Under the pieces are notes generated by a model. The model was given only the letters and a program-made list of their open reading frames with translations. It was not told the origin of the DNA and did not search any database. 64,000 nt of DNA from Rhea pennata (taxonomy: Eukaryota > Chordata > Aves > Rheiformes > Rheidae), in assembly GCF_028389875.1 (NCBI RefSeq), contig NC_084672.1:11895958-11959957 (forward strand), read 5' to 3'. Position numbers and translations under genes: made by a program. Positions 37,471 through 50,600 of this stretch are shown piece by piece (positions within the stretch are counted from its first letter, which is position 1; each line of letters starts with the position of its first letter).

Positions 37471-38680
37471 TTTTATGAGGAAAGAAGGGAGAAACCCCCC
37501 AGACTGCACGATGCGACCCTTCGCCTGCCTGCAGTCAGGCACAGCCCTCTGCGCTAGGAGCTCCCGCGGGCAGGAGAGAGCTGCTGGTGCACCAGCAGCC
37601 CACCCCGAGCTTCTCGGGGTTAGAGCTGACACCCCCACCCCACCCCACCCCCGCGCAGATATAAACACTTCGCGGCACGCACATTCAGCGGCCGCCAGGG
37701 CCCGCGGAAAGGGGGACGCGCCGGCAGCGGGGCCCGAACTCACGGCCCGGCGGGCGGCGCAGGCGCAGTGCGGCGCGGGGGCGCGGCGCGGGCGGCGGAG
37801 CCCGGCGGCGCGGGGGATGCCGGCGGCGCTGAGCGGGGCCGGGCGGCGCGGCGCGGGGCGGCAAGGGGCGGCGCGCGGGGAGCTGGGCTGAGGCGCCGCC
37901 GCTGCCCGCCGAGGTGCCCGGCGCGCGCGGCTGAGCCGAGCGAGGCGCATGGCGGCGGCGGCGCTCCCGCTCCCGCTGCGCCGGCGGGGAGGCGGCCCTG
38001 CGCCCGGCGCCGCCCGCCCGGCCGCGGCCTGAGCGGCGCTCCGCACGGGGAGCGCGCCGGGGCCGCCGGCGCGGCCTCGGCCGGGTGCCCGGCGGGCGGC
38101 CCGCTGCGCCGAGCGCCGCGTGCGCGTTGCGCCCGCCGCGGGCGACATGTCGTGACAGGGCGGCGGCGCTGCCGGTCGCCACCCGCGCGGGGCGGCGGAG
38201 CCGCGGCGCTGCCGCGATGGCCGGCTCCGGCGTCTGGACGAGCCTCAGGGCCCTGCTGCGGCGGCCCGAGGCGCCCTTGTTCCTCAACGACTCCAGTGCC
38301 TTGGACTTGTGCGACGAGGCGGCCGACGAGGACTTCCCGCGGTTCAACAAGCTGCGCGTGGTGGTGGCCGACGACGCGGCGGAGGCGGCGGCGCCGCCGC
38401 TGAACAGGGCGCCCGCGCGGCCGCCGTCCGACGACGAGTCGCTGCTGGAGCGGGACATCGCGCTGCGGCCCGCGCGGCCCGAGCCCTGCGGCGGCTGCGC
38501 GCGGCGGCGGGAGGGCGCCCGGCTGCGGCGGGTGAAGAGGCGGCTGGCGCTGGCCGCTGCCCTCTACCTGCTCTTCATGACCGGGGAGCTCGTAGGTGAG
38601 TCGGCGGCGCCGCGGCCTCTGCTGCGCGGCTCCGGCGCTGGCCGCGGGCTGTCGCGTGCGAGACCGGGGAGGTTAGCAGC
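36900..38680 (+). promoter_or_regulatory. CpG island promoter of SLC30A4
   Basis: CpG density rises from about 36.9 kb, is strongest at 37.7-38.6 kb, and covers the SLC30A4 leader and first exon. A two-codon upstream ORF (ATG TCG TGA, 38147-38155) lies 61 bases before the start codon and could dampen translation if it is in the mRNA. The GC-rich frames here on both strands are composition artefacts except for SLC30A4 exon 1. Confidence 0.7.
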
Positions 38681-41600
38681 AAGCTCGGAGAGGGAGAAGG
38701 AGCGAAGTCCACGCGCGTTTTCTGTGCAAAGGGGGGGGGGGGTCGGTCAGCTATATTTACCTCAACCAGAGCAATCCCTCAACATGGCTTACAGTACAGT
38801 TTTGTGTGTGTGTATATACATCTATCTATATACACACACACGTGTGTGTGTACACCCCCCATATTATTTATATATGGTTTTCATATATATAAGCTATTTA
38901 AATATACTTGTGTGTATAATGTTTCTTTATTTCTCTTGCTTAGTAACTTTGTAAGCTGCTTTTCAAGAGGGGAAAATGGCATGGTATCATGTAGACATAA
39001 ACCACTAGAAGAAAATGGATAGTTTCACCCTTGGTATTTTTTAATTACTGCCCTAAAATATTGCTGCGTTTGCCACAAGAGGGATGAAGCATAGCTTTTA
39101 AGGGTGATACTTATAGTAACAAACCTCTAGTATTTTGTTATGATATGGTAGGATATGGTGTGGTATGGTATAGTGGTATTTACATCTTCAGTCATCAGTT
39201 ACAGCAGCACTCTGTTTTGGTTTTCTTTTCTTTTTTCAACTGACAAGACAAACTCTGAAGCTATAAGTAATAACAATCCAGTAAAGAAACCACTTTTTGA
39301 TAACTTGCTTATTTCCTGCTGTGCTCTGCACTAGCACATGCTCCATACAGGCATTAATCAAACCACTGGGTATTCTTAAGTGTTGTAATAGGAAACTTTA
39401 AAATACCTATTATTTTAATTTACTTCAATCATATGATTAGTTAAATTCTTTGTGGTTTTTGTTTTAGTACTTGGAAGAAGTATGTTGGGTTTTTACCTGG
39501 AAATTTGTTCCTATACAAGGATTCAGTTATTGGTTAGAAGAATAAATCTAGTGCTGAACTTCAGCTTTTATTACTCCCTTATAAAAGCATGCTATCACTA
39601 GCTATCCAGGCTTGAGAGAATCTGTACACAATACAGCAATACATTTAAAACAAGACTGTACTTCATTTAATAGGCTGTAGTGGCATAGGCTTGAAATAAA
39701 TTCTAAAGTTAAAAACCCCCTGGATGTGTAAATGATTATCCATTATCTAATCATTTTTTAGTGTAGCATTCACCTTATCACTGTTCACTTATCAATTCAT
39801 TATCAGTGTCCTGTTACCATCTGTCTGGTGGATACATCCATGCCATTTAGTGTGTCTGCTTGGTGTGAAGAGTGCATAAACTGTCATCCTCTTTCTCCTG
39901 ATTTAAAATAGTGGAGAGTGTTACTTAGTGCCAGTATATCATGATATCAATCATTAGACCTTCAGTTAGGTAGAGCCAGGTCTTTGCTAGCAGCTATGCC
40001 AGTTAATTGCATTTAAATTGTTTTTATTTTATCATACAAGTCTATCAGAAAATTTTATTGGCCATAATTTGCTAGAGAAAAATCAAGTTACAAAACTCTT
40101 TCTGGAAGTGAAGAACAGATGCCTCACATAGAGAAGCATGTAGACAGGGGACTTGCCTCCTCTTTCTCACCCATCCAAACTTAGTTCAGTGACACCTGAA
40201 GATCTGATGACTGTCCTTGTGAAATCACAGAATCAGCAAGGTTGGAAGGGATCTCTGGGGATCATCTAGTCCAATCTCCCAGAGATCTCCTGGTGCTGGT
40301 TCGACTGGGAGCTTGAACCCAGGACCTTCAGCATGTAAAGCAGATGTGATAACCACTGTGCTATCCCTCTACCTCGGATGATTTAGTGGTCTCACATCTC
40401 TTGTCCTAGGACAGATATGAATTGTACCTTTAAAGACAAATTTTTACAGTATGGGTAGGGGCCAAAAACATGATTTGAATATAAATAATACAGTTAGTCC
40501 TACATATATGGAAAAAAAAATCCTTAGATCTATCTTCAGAGATGGATCAGAAGATTGAGTTTATCTGCACTGCAGTTTTATTCGGGGCCTTTTTTCAGGA
40601 ACATGGGGTAATGGGAAATAGTGTTTCTGTCCTTCAAGATCTTCCTTTCAGTGTGCAGTTGGTTAGTCATTAATAACACTTCACAATACATTATCTACTC
40701 ATGGATAAGGCAGTTAGCTTTCATCCTGCTGCAGAGATAAGTTTGAATGCCTCAACTGGCCCTCCTTTGGCCATGTTTTTTTTTTTTTTTTTTTTTTTTT
40801 TTCTAGCTGAGACTTTGGTTCAGCATGAACTCAGGCAAATTTGATAATAGATGTAGCATCTTACATCAACTGTAGATATCCTTTATCCTAAGAATGGTTT
40901 TATCTGACTTTATTCACATCAGAGTCGTGATATATGCTGAATTTAATCCATCTGAAGGATGACTGAATCTATCTATGGGATTACTGAATAGTATTCCTGA
41001 GCTCTTCACAACTTGATGCTGAAGTCACTGAGACTGTATTTTTGGAGGTTTCTGATTTGGTTCACAGTATTGTATACCCTCTGTAGCTAATATAAGGATG
41101 GCACTAGAAATGTGTTGAGAGTAAATCTTTTTTCTTATGAGTATTGTATCATCATTGCTTCTCACTTAGCCAGGAAAAGCTTGCAAGCTTAGGTCAGGGT
41201 GATTGATTTGTCTGTACAAAGCATTAGTACTGTATGGACTCGCAGTCATCAGGTCTATGTATGCTGTTAGCATCCCTCTGTCATTATTTGGGCACTGAGG
41301 CATAAAGCATTAAGGCTCAGATCCACAATGTATTTGTGCATCCAACTTCCACAGAAAATAAATGGGAACTAACTCTCTAAATACTTTTATGGATCTTGAC
41401 CTGAATGACTTGTCCTAGGACAGGTAATCAGTAGCAAAACAAGTAAAGATGGAGCCTTCAAGTTGTGGGTCAGTGCCCTACCTGTTTAATTCATTCTACT
41501 CCAACCCTGTGTTGTATTTGGTCCCATTGGTTTCAAATTTTGGAACATCTGGAATAAATCTATGGCTCAGGTATTTGGGAAACTTTGATCATGTAGGACA

Positions 41601-44600
41601 TTTTAACTGACTTGTATGATTCTTGACAGATTTGAGTTTCTGACGAAAAGGCCGAAGACCCTATCAGACAGTTACATTCTTCAGTAAAACCCTTTCTGTT
41701 ATCTGTTACTGATGTCAAGGTGAAGGAAACTTTGCTTCAATACCAAGCTTTGTGAAATCTTGACTGGCATATTTTTTCCAAAGTACAGCCAAGCTCATTA
41801 ACCTAGTCCACTTCAGTGCTTGTTGATAAATTTGATAAACAGACAGTGTAAAAGATAACAACTTAGACTTTATTGGAACATTTTGCATCAAGAATGAAAA
41901 ACATACCGCGTATCTTGGTTAGCTTTTCTGACTGGGGTTTTGATGTGTTCAGATATGTTTAGAGATTCCTAATTGATCATCCGGGACGAGGACTGCTGTC
42001 CTCCTTTAAGGGTCAGTGGAAATGGCGCTGAGCCGTTGGGCCTTCTATTTGTAAGGGTTGTAGATGTCTGTGTTTTTTTGTTTTTTTTTTCCCAAGCTGC
42101 CAAGAAATTGAGAACCTTCACTTTCCAAATTTATTAATCTTAGTGTTGTTTTCTTAAGCTTCATTGCATTAAAATTAGCTGCAGTATTTGAATTCTCTCT
42201 TCATATTTTTATTTTTAAAGATATGTAAAAGAGAAACTGGCTGAAATGAAATTGATTCATCTTGGACTGAATCAATTCAGATTTTAATATATGTGGGTTA
42301 ACATGCATTCTTTAAATGATCATACACTTAAACTACTGAACTGAATGTCCTTAGACATGAATTATTTCTTCTGTATTGATTATAAAACAGAAATTTCTAA
42401 TTTCTAAGTCATTTTTTTAATTATGCAAGAATACAAATTAATTCAGAAAGGAAAGGTATAACTTATTTTATTCAAAAAGCTGCTGAATTGCTAAAGCTTA
42501 AACTTCAGCTCATTATCCGTGAGCTGTGATGGCCTTTGGAAAATTTCAGCCTCAGAGGAATTTGAGTAGAAAGTTATGAATGCTAAAGAAAGGGAATGGA
42601 GGAAGGGAGCTAGGTTGGAATAAGGTGCTCTGTCTTCAATAGTTAGGGAGAGTACAAGTAACCACTACAATATGCAGCCATGCTCTTTGTATTTGGGTGG
42701 GGAGGAGAGTGTAGCTCTATCTGCAGGTGTGTGTATAGAGACAGGCAGACAGACTCCCGCTCATAAAAGGGAACTCTGAAGTTCCTTTTTCTGTTTCCTC
42801 ATGGCTTACCTCTGATTTTTCAGTAAGACATTTTTAATTGTATACAAAGATATCTCTGGCCTGAAATATTAGTTGGAGCCTGAAGCCTGCCAAATGGCAT
42901 GCCAGCTGCATGCTCTGCTCAGTAGAACCTACAGGTTCAATGACAGTCTCAAGGTGAAAAGAGAAACTAAGCCATTGTGGAACTGATATTAAAGATGTAA
43001 TCCTTCCTGAAAAAATGGGCTTACCTTCACACATATGGAAGACAACACAGCCTGTCCTTGATTTCCCATTTGGATAAGGGATTTTTAAGAGAGGGGCACA
43101 TTGTTGAGATCCCTCTCGCCCATCCAATAGTAACATTGACGATTGAATCAGAATGAAAATTTTAACCTTTGATCTGAGGTTATTTGTCTCTAGGCAGCTC
43201 ATAATTATGAGAAAAAGTATGGTAATAAATAACAAAGAAAGAAGCCGTGCAAGTGAAAGTTATTGTCTCCAATATATAGTAGCAGAAGTTGTACACCTCT
43301 GCTAAGACAGTAATAATGAAACTTAAAAGATAGTGTAGTAAAAATAAAAGAGAGGGCAGGGTGAATTTCTTTGCTGTTGAGTCACTGGATCTCTGTCTAT
43401 GTTTCATAGTGTCAAAAGATTTAACAACCATAGTTTCATGGAAGGATCTGCTGATTAAACACATGCACTATACAGAGAAAAGATATTAAATTATTTGAGG
43501 CCTGAGCTTGCAAACCTTATGAAACAGGTAATCTCACTGGGAATTACAGGACTGAATCCCTGTTACTTTAACAGAGGGCACACTTCACTGCATTTGTAAT
43601 TACAGTAGGTTTAAATTATAGCATCGCATGTTGACTGCAAGGGGAAAAAGTATCTGTTCAGTGTTGTAAGAATACTCCCATGTGCTTAATGCAGTGTTTT
43701 GAAAACAAGCAACTGTAAACTGCCACGAGTATACTATCCAGAATCATTAGTCTCATGTCCTGACTTTTCCAAATTTGTTTTCAGGTGGATATGTGGCTAA
43801 CAGTCTAGCAATTATGACAGATGCACTTCATATGTTAACTGACCTTAGTGGAATTATTTTGACCCTGCTTGCTCTCTGGCTGTCTGCAAAGTCTCCCACA
43901 AAGAGGTTCACCTTTGGATTTCATCGCTTAGGTATGTAGGTACCAGCTTTTACTATTAACACTATTTTAGGCAACAGCGGTAAAGAAAATCAAATTCTAC
44001 AGAAATAAATGCTAGAAAGTAGTAGCAAATCTGAAAATAGCTTTATGTTTAGGATCCTAACTCTGATGTCTTTTCGCTTCTTTGGCCATTGTGGTTGGGA
44101 GAGATCCACTATATACTAGAGCTCAGATGTGCGCTTGTTTCTGTCTAACCTTGCCTGAGCTCTACCAAGTATGGCTAAAATTAAAGGTGGCTAGTTATGG
44201 TGCAATATCTGGCCTGGCCTCTCCACAAGTTTTGGTCATAGCTCCTTTTGATAGAGAGTATCATACTGGTGACTTTCTGGTAATCATTTTTTTTTTTTTT
44301 TTTAATTTTTAAATCTCTGTCAGAAGTCAAGTTTGAGGGCAAGGTTTCACTCACTGTGAGCAGAATTAGCCTCTCAGTCTCTGTGGAACTAGGATTTATC
44401 AAATTCACAGTTATTTTCTGAATTTTTGAAGTTTGATTTTCCTTCTTAAAGAGGAAGTGTTTTTGATTATTGGGATATACAGTATACAGCCATGCTTCTC
44501 AACCCATCCATAGTTACTGGGGCGGTTACAGCAGGTCAGGCCGTTGTGCAACTTTGGAACTGAGCAAAACAGGGTACATTCAGTGGTCACTCACTGCTGT

Positions 44601-47600
44601 ATCACTGTTCCTGCTTCTGTGACAGTAACCACTGAGAAGTCTGTCGCAGCAGGAGTGGTATATGTCAGTCCAAAACAATTTATCAGCAGCGGGTCTGATT
44701 TATGAAATCCCATTGATTTCATTGCTACTGATTATGGCACTGGAAAAAGCTTCTATACAGCATTACTAATGACATCTTAATCCAGAGCTAAAAAGTTCTG
44801 TAGAGTGTAGCATCATAGCATAGCTCTGGCCTGCAAGAAATCTCTTAAGTTAGTACCTGTTGCACTCCCAGAAACACACAGACATCAGTGATCAAAACAT
44901 CCTGTGGTATGTGATACAGTAAGTTACTTTACTTTGTCTGTAAAACAAGTATAAACAGTATTATGAGTTAAACTTTGGAAGGGTACTTTCAGGATTCATT
45001 ACTTCACAGTTGCAAATACAAGATGATAAAGGATGCTTTCATGTAGCTGATAACTGTATCAGGTAATAATAATAATAATTCAACTTTCATACTTCATGAA
45101 ATAGATCCATTTTTAGCATCACCGCTTGCTACCTCTGCTCTATATGTTCTATAATATACATTTTTCAAAGAATTTCAGTCTTGTGTAGTCAGTATATGCA
45201 GTTCTTTCTTTGGCTGCTAGAACAGCAATAGAATTCAACAGTTCCATCACTTCTAGTCATATCTCATCAGTTAGTCACTAATGCATGAATGCATAACTCT
45301 GTACACTAGCAAAGATCTTTGGGGCTTTAGCACAAATGGATTAACAATGCCAGCATTTCCCATTACAAACTTTTCTTTCAAGAAGTTTTAATTTTGTGGT
45401 AAGAGTTCCCCTTAATACTGAAACCTGACCTTGGATGTATGCCCTTGGCATTTGCTCATATTCTGCACAAGGATGTTTGGTAGTATTTAGACATTGTACG
45501 TCATCTTAGCTTCATTTAAAAACAATTTTAGAGTACTTTATATGTCTTTATAACCTTTTAAAAACCAGTTAGTATGTAGAATGAACATGCTATGGTTGAA
45601 ATTAAAACAGGAAGCTTGAGCAATTAATCTTAGGAAAAATATGACATACTTGTATTTAACCATCAAAATCTTACTCAGTTATGGAAAAAATCACTGCCTA
45701 GAGACCCATCCTGCATGAAAACCCCAAAACCTAGATCTAGGCCTTGCATGTAATGAAGATGGCCTGGTTCAGATTCAGAATGACTGAATAGTCTCCTAAA
45801 GCCACATTTGTGAGGGTTATTTGCCTGATTGGAACATTATGGCTTGAGGGCCCAGTTTTACACCTCGATGAATGCTGGCAACAGAACAAAGCTGCTTTTA
45901 TGCTGTATCTTTGCTGTAGCGTGTTTTCCCAAATATTCTATATTGTAAGAAGCCTGTCAGCAAATAGTATGAGCTCAACAATAGCTTAAATCTAATGAGA
46001 TACATTAGAACATAGCAGAATGTTAAAGACTGAGCATCTGTCACAGAAAAACTTGGAACATCTGTTCAAAGCTGGGAATATGTACAAGAACTGTCTCATG
46101 GCTGACCTGCTTTGCATTAAATTTTAAGATAACCTGTACACATAGTAAGCATGAAAACTGTAAAATGAACAATGTTTCTAGTGCTTATTACCACTTTCGT
46201 TTGTAGAACCATGAATTTTCAAACTGGTTTCTGTAACCATGTGCATGGTAAAAACAAGACATCAAATCTACTGGTTATCTGATCAAATGTAGAACAAAAT
46301 TAGCACTACTTTCATCTGTTTGAATTCTCTTTGAATACATAAAGTGTATGGTCCATCTGTGGTTGTACTGCCTTTTCAGTGGTAAAAAGGAAGCTGACAG
46401 ATTCAGGAATAGGTTAGAAAAGTTAAGATGAAATAATGGAAATTGCAGTCTTGCAGTCAGTGCAACAATACAGCCCTGAAAAGGGCTGTATTGTATACAT
46501 TGTTGAAGTCATAAGTAGTGTTGTTTCACCAAGTGGAGATATCTCCTTTTCAGCAAGACGTAGAGCAGATCTAACCACAGATATAGAATCTGGCATCTTT
46601 CCATTCCTGCAGAGACAACGTTAGTAATGACAGACTTAGTCAGTGCACAGTTAATTTCAAAAGAAGTGAAAGATAGCACAAATCTACAATGCCAACATGA
46701 CAATGACTTTGTGAAAGCTACTGCAAGGAAAATAGTGGTTTCCACTACAGAAAACATGGTTTTAGATTTAAAAATTACAATATATTATTTCTTTGGTGCT
46801 AATGTGCTATGAATTCACAAATTAAAAAAAGAATGCTAGAAAAACTTCTAAAAAATTATTTTAACGAAGCTTTATAAAGCATGCCACTGCTTGCATGGAT
46901 GATTCCATTTCGTATTGTTCTGAAATCATCTGAGATTGTGACAGTTGCTTTTCAGAGCTTTGTTACTGCCTGGCAATGCTGGTACTCATCCAGGCATTAA
47001 CACATCACCAAACAACTGAATGTGTTGACATGCGTTTCTCCTCCCATAATGATGTTAAAAATGCAGCCTATGGATCAAGTGATTTTGGTGATATTAAGAT
47101 GCTTATTATAGCTGCATGTTCTTTTCTAATATTCAGTAAATAAAAAGGAGACAATACTTTTCTGGAAATTACACCTTCTGCATTAATCAAAGCTATATGA
47201 TACAGTGACAGATTCAGAACAGAGGGATAACGGAGGCAGTTCTCAGATAAACAGTCGCAGAGCTATAGTATAGCTAAGAGTCAAATTTTGCTATTGCTGT
47301 GGAATAAATCAGGACAGAGTACAGAGAAAGGATGAACAACAGTTATAATTCAAAGCAAAATTAATATCATCTCTGATCGCTGAATTCACACAGGGAGGCT
47401 AAGATCCCAATGACCTGACAAGTGACACTAATGAGCATTACAAATAATGATTAGAAATTCTCAGTCCTGGCTGCAGATTTGCATGCAATACAATGGAGCT
47501 AGCATTAATGTCTTCCCAGTGCTTCTTTTTTTCTAAGATCCTGTATTAACTTGCTTATAACTGAAACAGTCTTTTTAACTGTTTGGGCCGGAGTTTTCCC

Positions 47601-50600
47601 TGTCAGGTGTCATGGCTTCATCTGATTTTTCTTTCTTTCTTTTTTAATTTTTTATTTTTATTTAAACTGCAACAGGTCAATCATTTCAGAATATGAAGCT
47701 AGATGGAAAGATACGTTTTTGTTAAAAATAGTCTAGTGACCTATTCAAAAAGCTCTAATACCCGTATGCTTTACAGCAGCCCATAGAGGAGTGGGCAAAA
47801 GAAGAAAGCTGTAACAGGAGTGTGTCTTTTGTCTTCCCATAAAAATTTGACTGCATGTTGTCAGATTGCCGTTTTGGTACGTAACGGTTTGCATATGCCC
47901 AGCAGAAACTTGTGAATAAGACGCTCCTATGGTAGAACATTACAGACAGCTTCTTACCTTGTCCCAGGATTCAGACAAAGTGGACAAGGGTGCTTATCTG
48001 TGTGAGCACAGTGGACTGGGAGGAACATCTGGGAAAGAGCAGAAACTGACATGGAGCTTATTTGTATATATGTGTGTGTATGTGTGTATATGTACATAAC
48101 GTACATATATTTATATAAGTAAAAAGCTGGAAATAGGAACTTGCAGGGTATGGGGTGAAATGAAACAAAAGGAAACGCTCGGGGAGAGGTTGGAGAACCC
48201 CAGCTTTCCTGGTTCCTAGGCTGATGTGCCAGGAATTTAGGTGGTATTTCCTACCTTAGAATGAGAGAGATTTTGAAATATTTTAGGTTCAAGCAACTTG
48301 CTTCTCCTAATTAAATTTTATTTCATCAGAAAATTTATTACACATACTCAAAAGATAGAAAATATGAAATGTTACCTCATGTAAGCTTCATTTATCCCTT
48401 GTACCTATACACTGTGATAATTTAGTTGTATGATCCTTCAGTGTTTTTTTTTCTTTGGAGAGGCTTTAATGCTATTTTTTAACAATGCTTTTTTTTGTTT
48501 CTTATTGATAAGGGATATTCTGATATAGTGCCTACCCAAAGAAAGGGAACCATGAGTGATTAACAGTCAAAAAAGATGTAAGAGTGCCTTTATAAGCAAG
48601 ACTACTGTATGTTTTGAAGCAGCAGTTCCTTTCAATAATACCTAGCCTTACCAGAGACAAATTTTCTTTCCACAAGTTTATAGTTTAAGGAAGACAATTT
48701 TTACCTGTGTTGTAAAACCACCTTACACACAGAACGTGAACAGTTTAGCAGAACAGGAATTCTCTACAAAATAAACCACCACCCTCTACCTCTCTTCAGG
48801 AGGAAGATGCATTAGGGTCTGTGAAGCACGCTCATATTGGAAGCAGCCACTCCACAGCATGGGGATGTGGGAAGAGCCTTCCTCTTTGAATCTGTTACTT
48901 ATAACTTAGCATGGAAATACTTCAGCATGGGACAGAGTAGGTTAATCATGGGGTTTAGATGGAGGAGAACTGTCCCCTTCAAAAACAGCTTTGAAGAGCT
49001 TTGGGTTTCTTTGTTGTCTGTAAAACTGTCCTATGTGGAGCCCATCTACTCATACAGATTATATAGTGAGCAATTTTGTGTGAAGCGGAAATCCTTGAAG
49101 CGTGGAGAACTGTGCCTGTCACTAATTTATGTGCTACACCACTTTGGTGATCTTCACAACGTTCCTGAGGCCTGATGACTCTGCACTGCTCACATTCTGT
49201 GTTAGTGGGTCACAGTTTCACACGTACTTGCCAGTATAAAATGACACCATAACCATAAACAGTGTTCCTACCTTGGCTCTGGATCCTGCTTCTTGCTCCT
49301 CTACTGCTGCGTTCTTTATGCTATAATCAGCACAAGTGGACCCTAAAGGAGAATAAATTATTTTTGTAGGATTTTAAGATAGTAGCTTTGACTATAGCAT
49401 ATTGGTTCTCTGAGCCAGTTCCAGGGGCATTGTGCTGGCACAGGTAGGGTGTGCAGAGTGGGAACAAACAGCAAGGAAAAGGGGGACAATACTTCCTTCA
49501 GTAGCAGTGCCAGCTTAAAGTGTTTTTCAAAATACAGCCCCATTTAGCTCACATCAGAACAGCAGGAGCCTTCGGGGGAGTTATAACCACTTTTCAGAGA
49601 TACAAAAGGCTGCTGGAGGTACAGGGCACTGAGGTATCAGTTTTTATTTACTGTCTAATTTTCTTTTTATTTAGATGTAAAAATTACTAAAACAAAAATC
49701 CTAATCTTAACAATATTCTTTATAAAAAATACAAAGATTTGGTAGCCATCAGATAACATTCAAACAGCATATTAGAGCAATACAGAGACTAATATTAAGC
49801 GATAATTCATAGCTGAAATGTACAATAAATGTGTATGAATGCATTGTCAAGAGTCTAAATATTAATACTGTGTGATGAGTTTGTTCAGTGCATTAATCTT
49901 TTTATAACTTTTGCTCCATTCTAAACAGTAAAGAATATCTAAAAATCATCTCTGTATCCAGCTTAATACTGTGGACGTTTGAAATGAAACTTTCTCTGGT
50001 TTGTAGGTGGGCTGGTGATGTTTCAGATGCCCTATCTTCCTTTCCCCCGGACAGGACTTTGTGACTTCTCAGGCAAAAGTTCCAGGTAGTCTGATGAAGT
50101 CAGTCATTGTCTGTGCAGAAATTTTAGTTTAATCAGGGAAAAATCTTATGAAGGATAAACTGACAGGAAAGTGTGAAGTAGCTGATTAGCATGAACTACT
50201 CCATTTGTTAATCCTAGTTTCTAAATCTGAATTACTGCACAACTTATTAGTGTTATGATAAGCATAAAATAGTGTTAAAATAATTAAGGCTTTGTCCACA
50301 TTATAAATATTTTTTAATAGGAAATAGATCTGAGACTCATTTTTGTAATGCCATTTCCTTTTCTGTTTGCAGAAGTATTATCAGCCGTCATTAGTGTATT
50401 GCTGGTGTATATACTTATGGCATTCCTCTTGTATGAAGCTGTTCAAAGAACTATCCATATGGACTATGAAATAAATGGCGATATCATGCTGATTACAGCA
50501 GCTGTTGGTGTTGCAGTTAACTTAATGTAAGATCTCTTTCTCCATTAATACTCGTACATTGTACTAATTTATTAATTAGTCCTGTAACTTCCTCATTGGA

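Larger units (their letters stand above)
38596..43784 (+). other. SLC30A4 intron 1
   Basis: 5.2 kb with no other gene seen. It holds the TG/CA repeat near 38.8 kb, a tRNA-Val/CR1 SINE at 40.22-40.37 kb, a T run at about 40778-40802 and two minus-strand open frames at 42834-43464 without recognisable domains. Confidence 0.7.

Noticed and set aside
40300-40368. Possible tRNA-Val gene on the minus strand
   Set aside because: Same reasoning: the tRNA part is fused to a CR1-type tail, and the anticodon and acceptor stems are mispaired.
42834-43464. Minus-strand frames of 133 and 94 codons in SLC30A4 intron 1
   Set aside because: No recognisable domain, no clear splice or promoter signals, and length is within chance for AT-moderate intron.
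48837-49175. 112-codon plus-strand frame in SLC30A4 intron 2
   Set aside because: No resemblance to a known protein or transposon that I can see; SLC30A4 family alignment leaves no room for an extra exon here.
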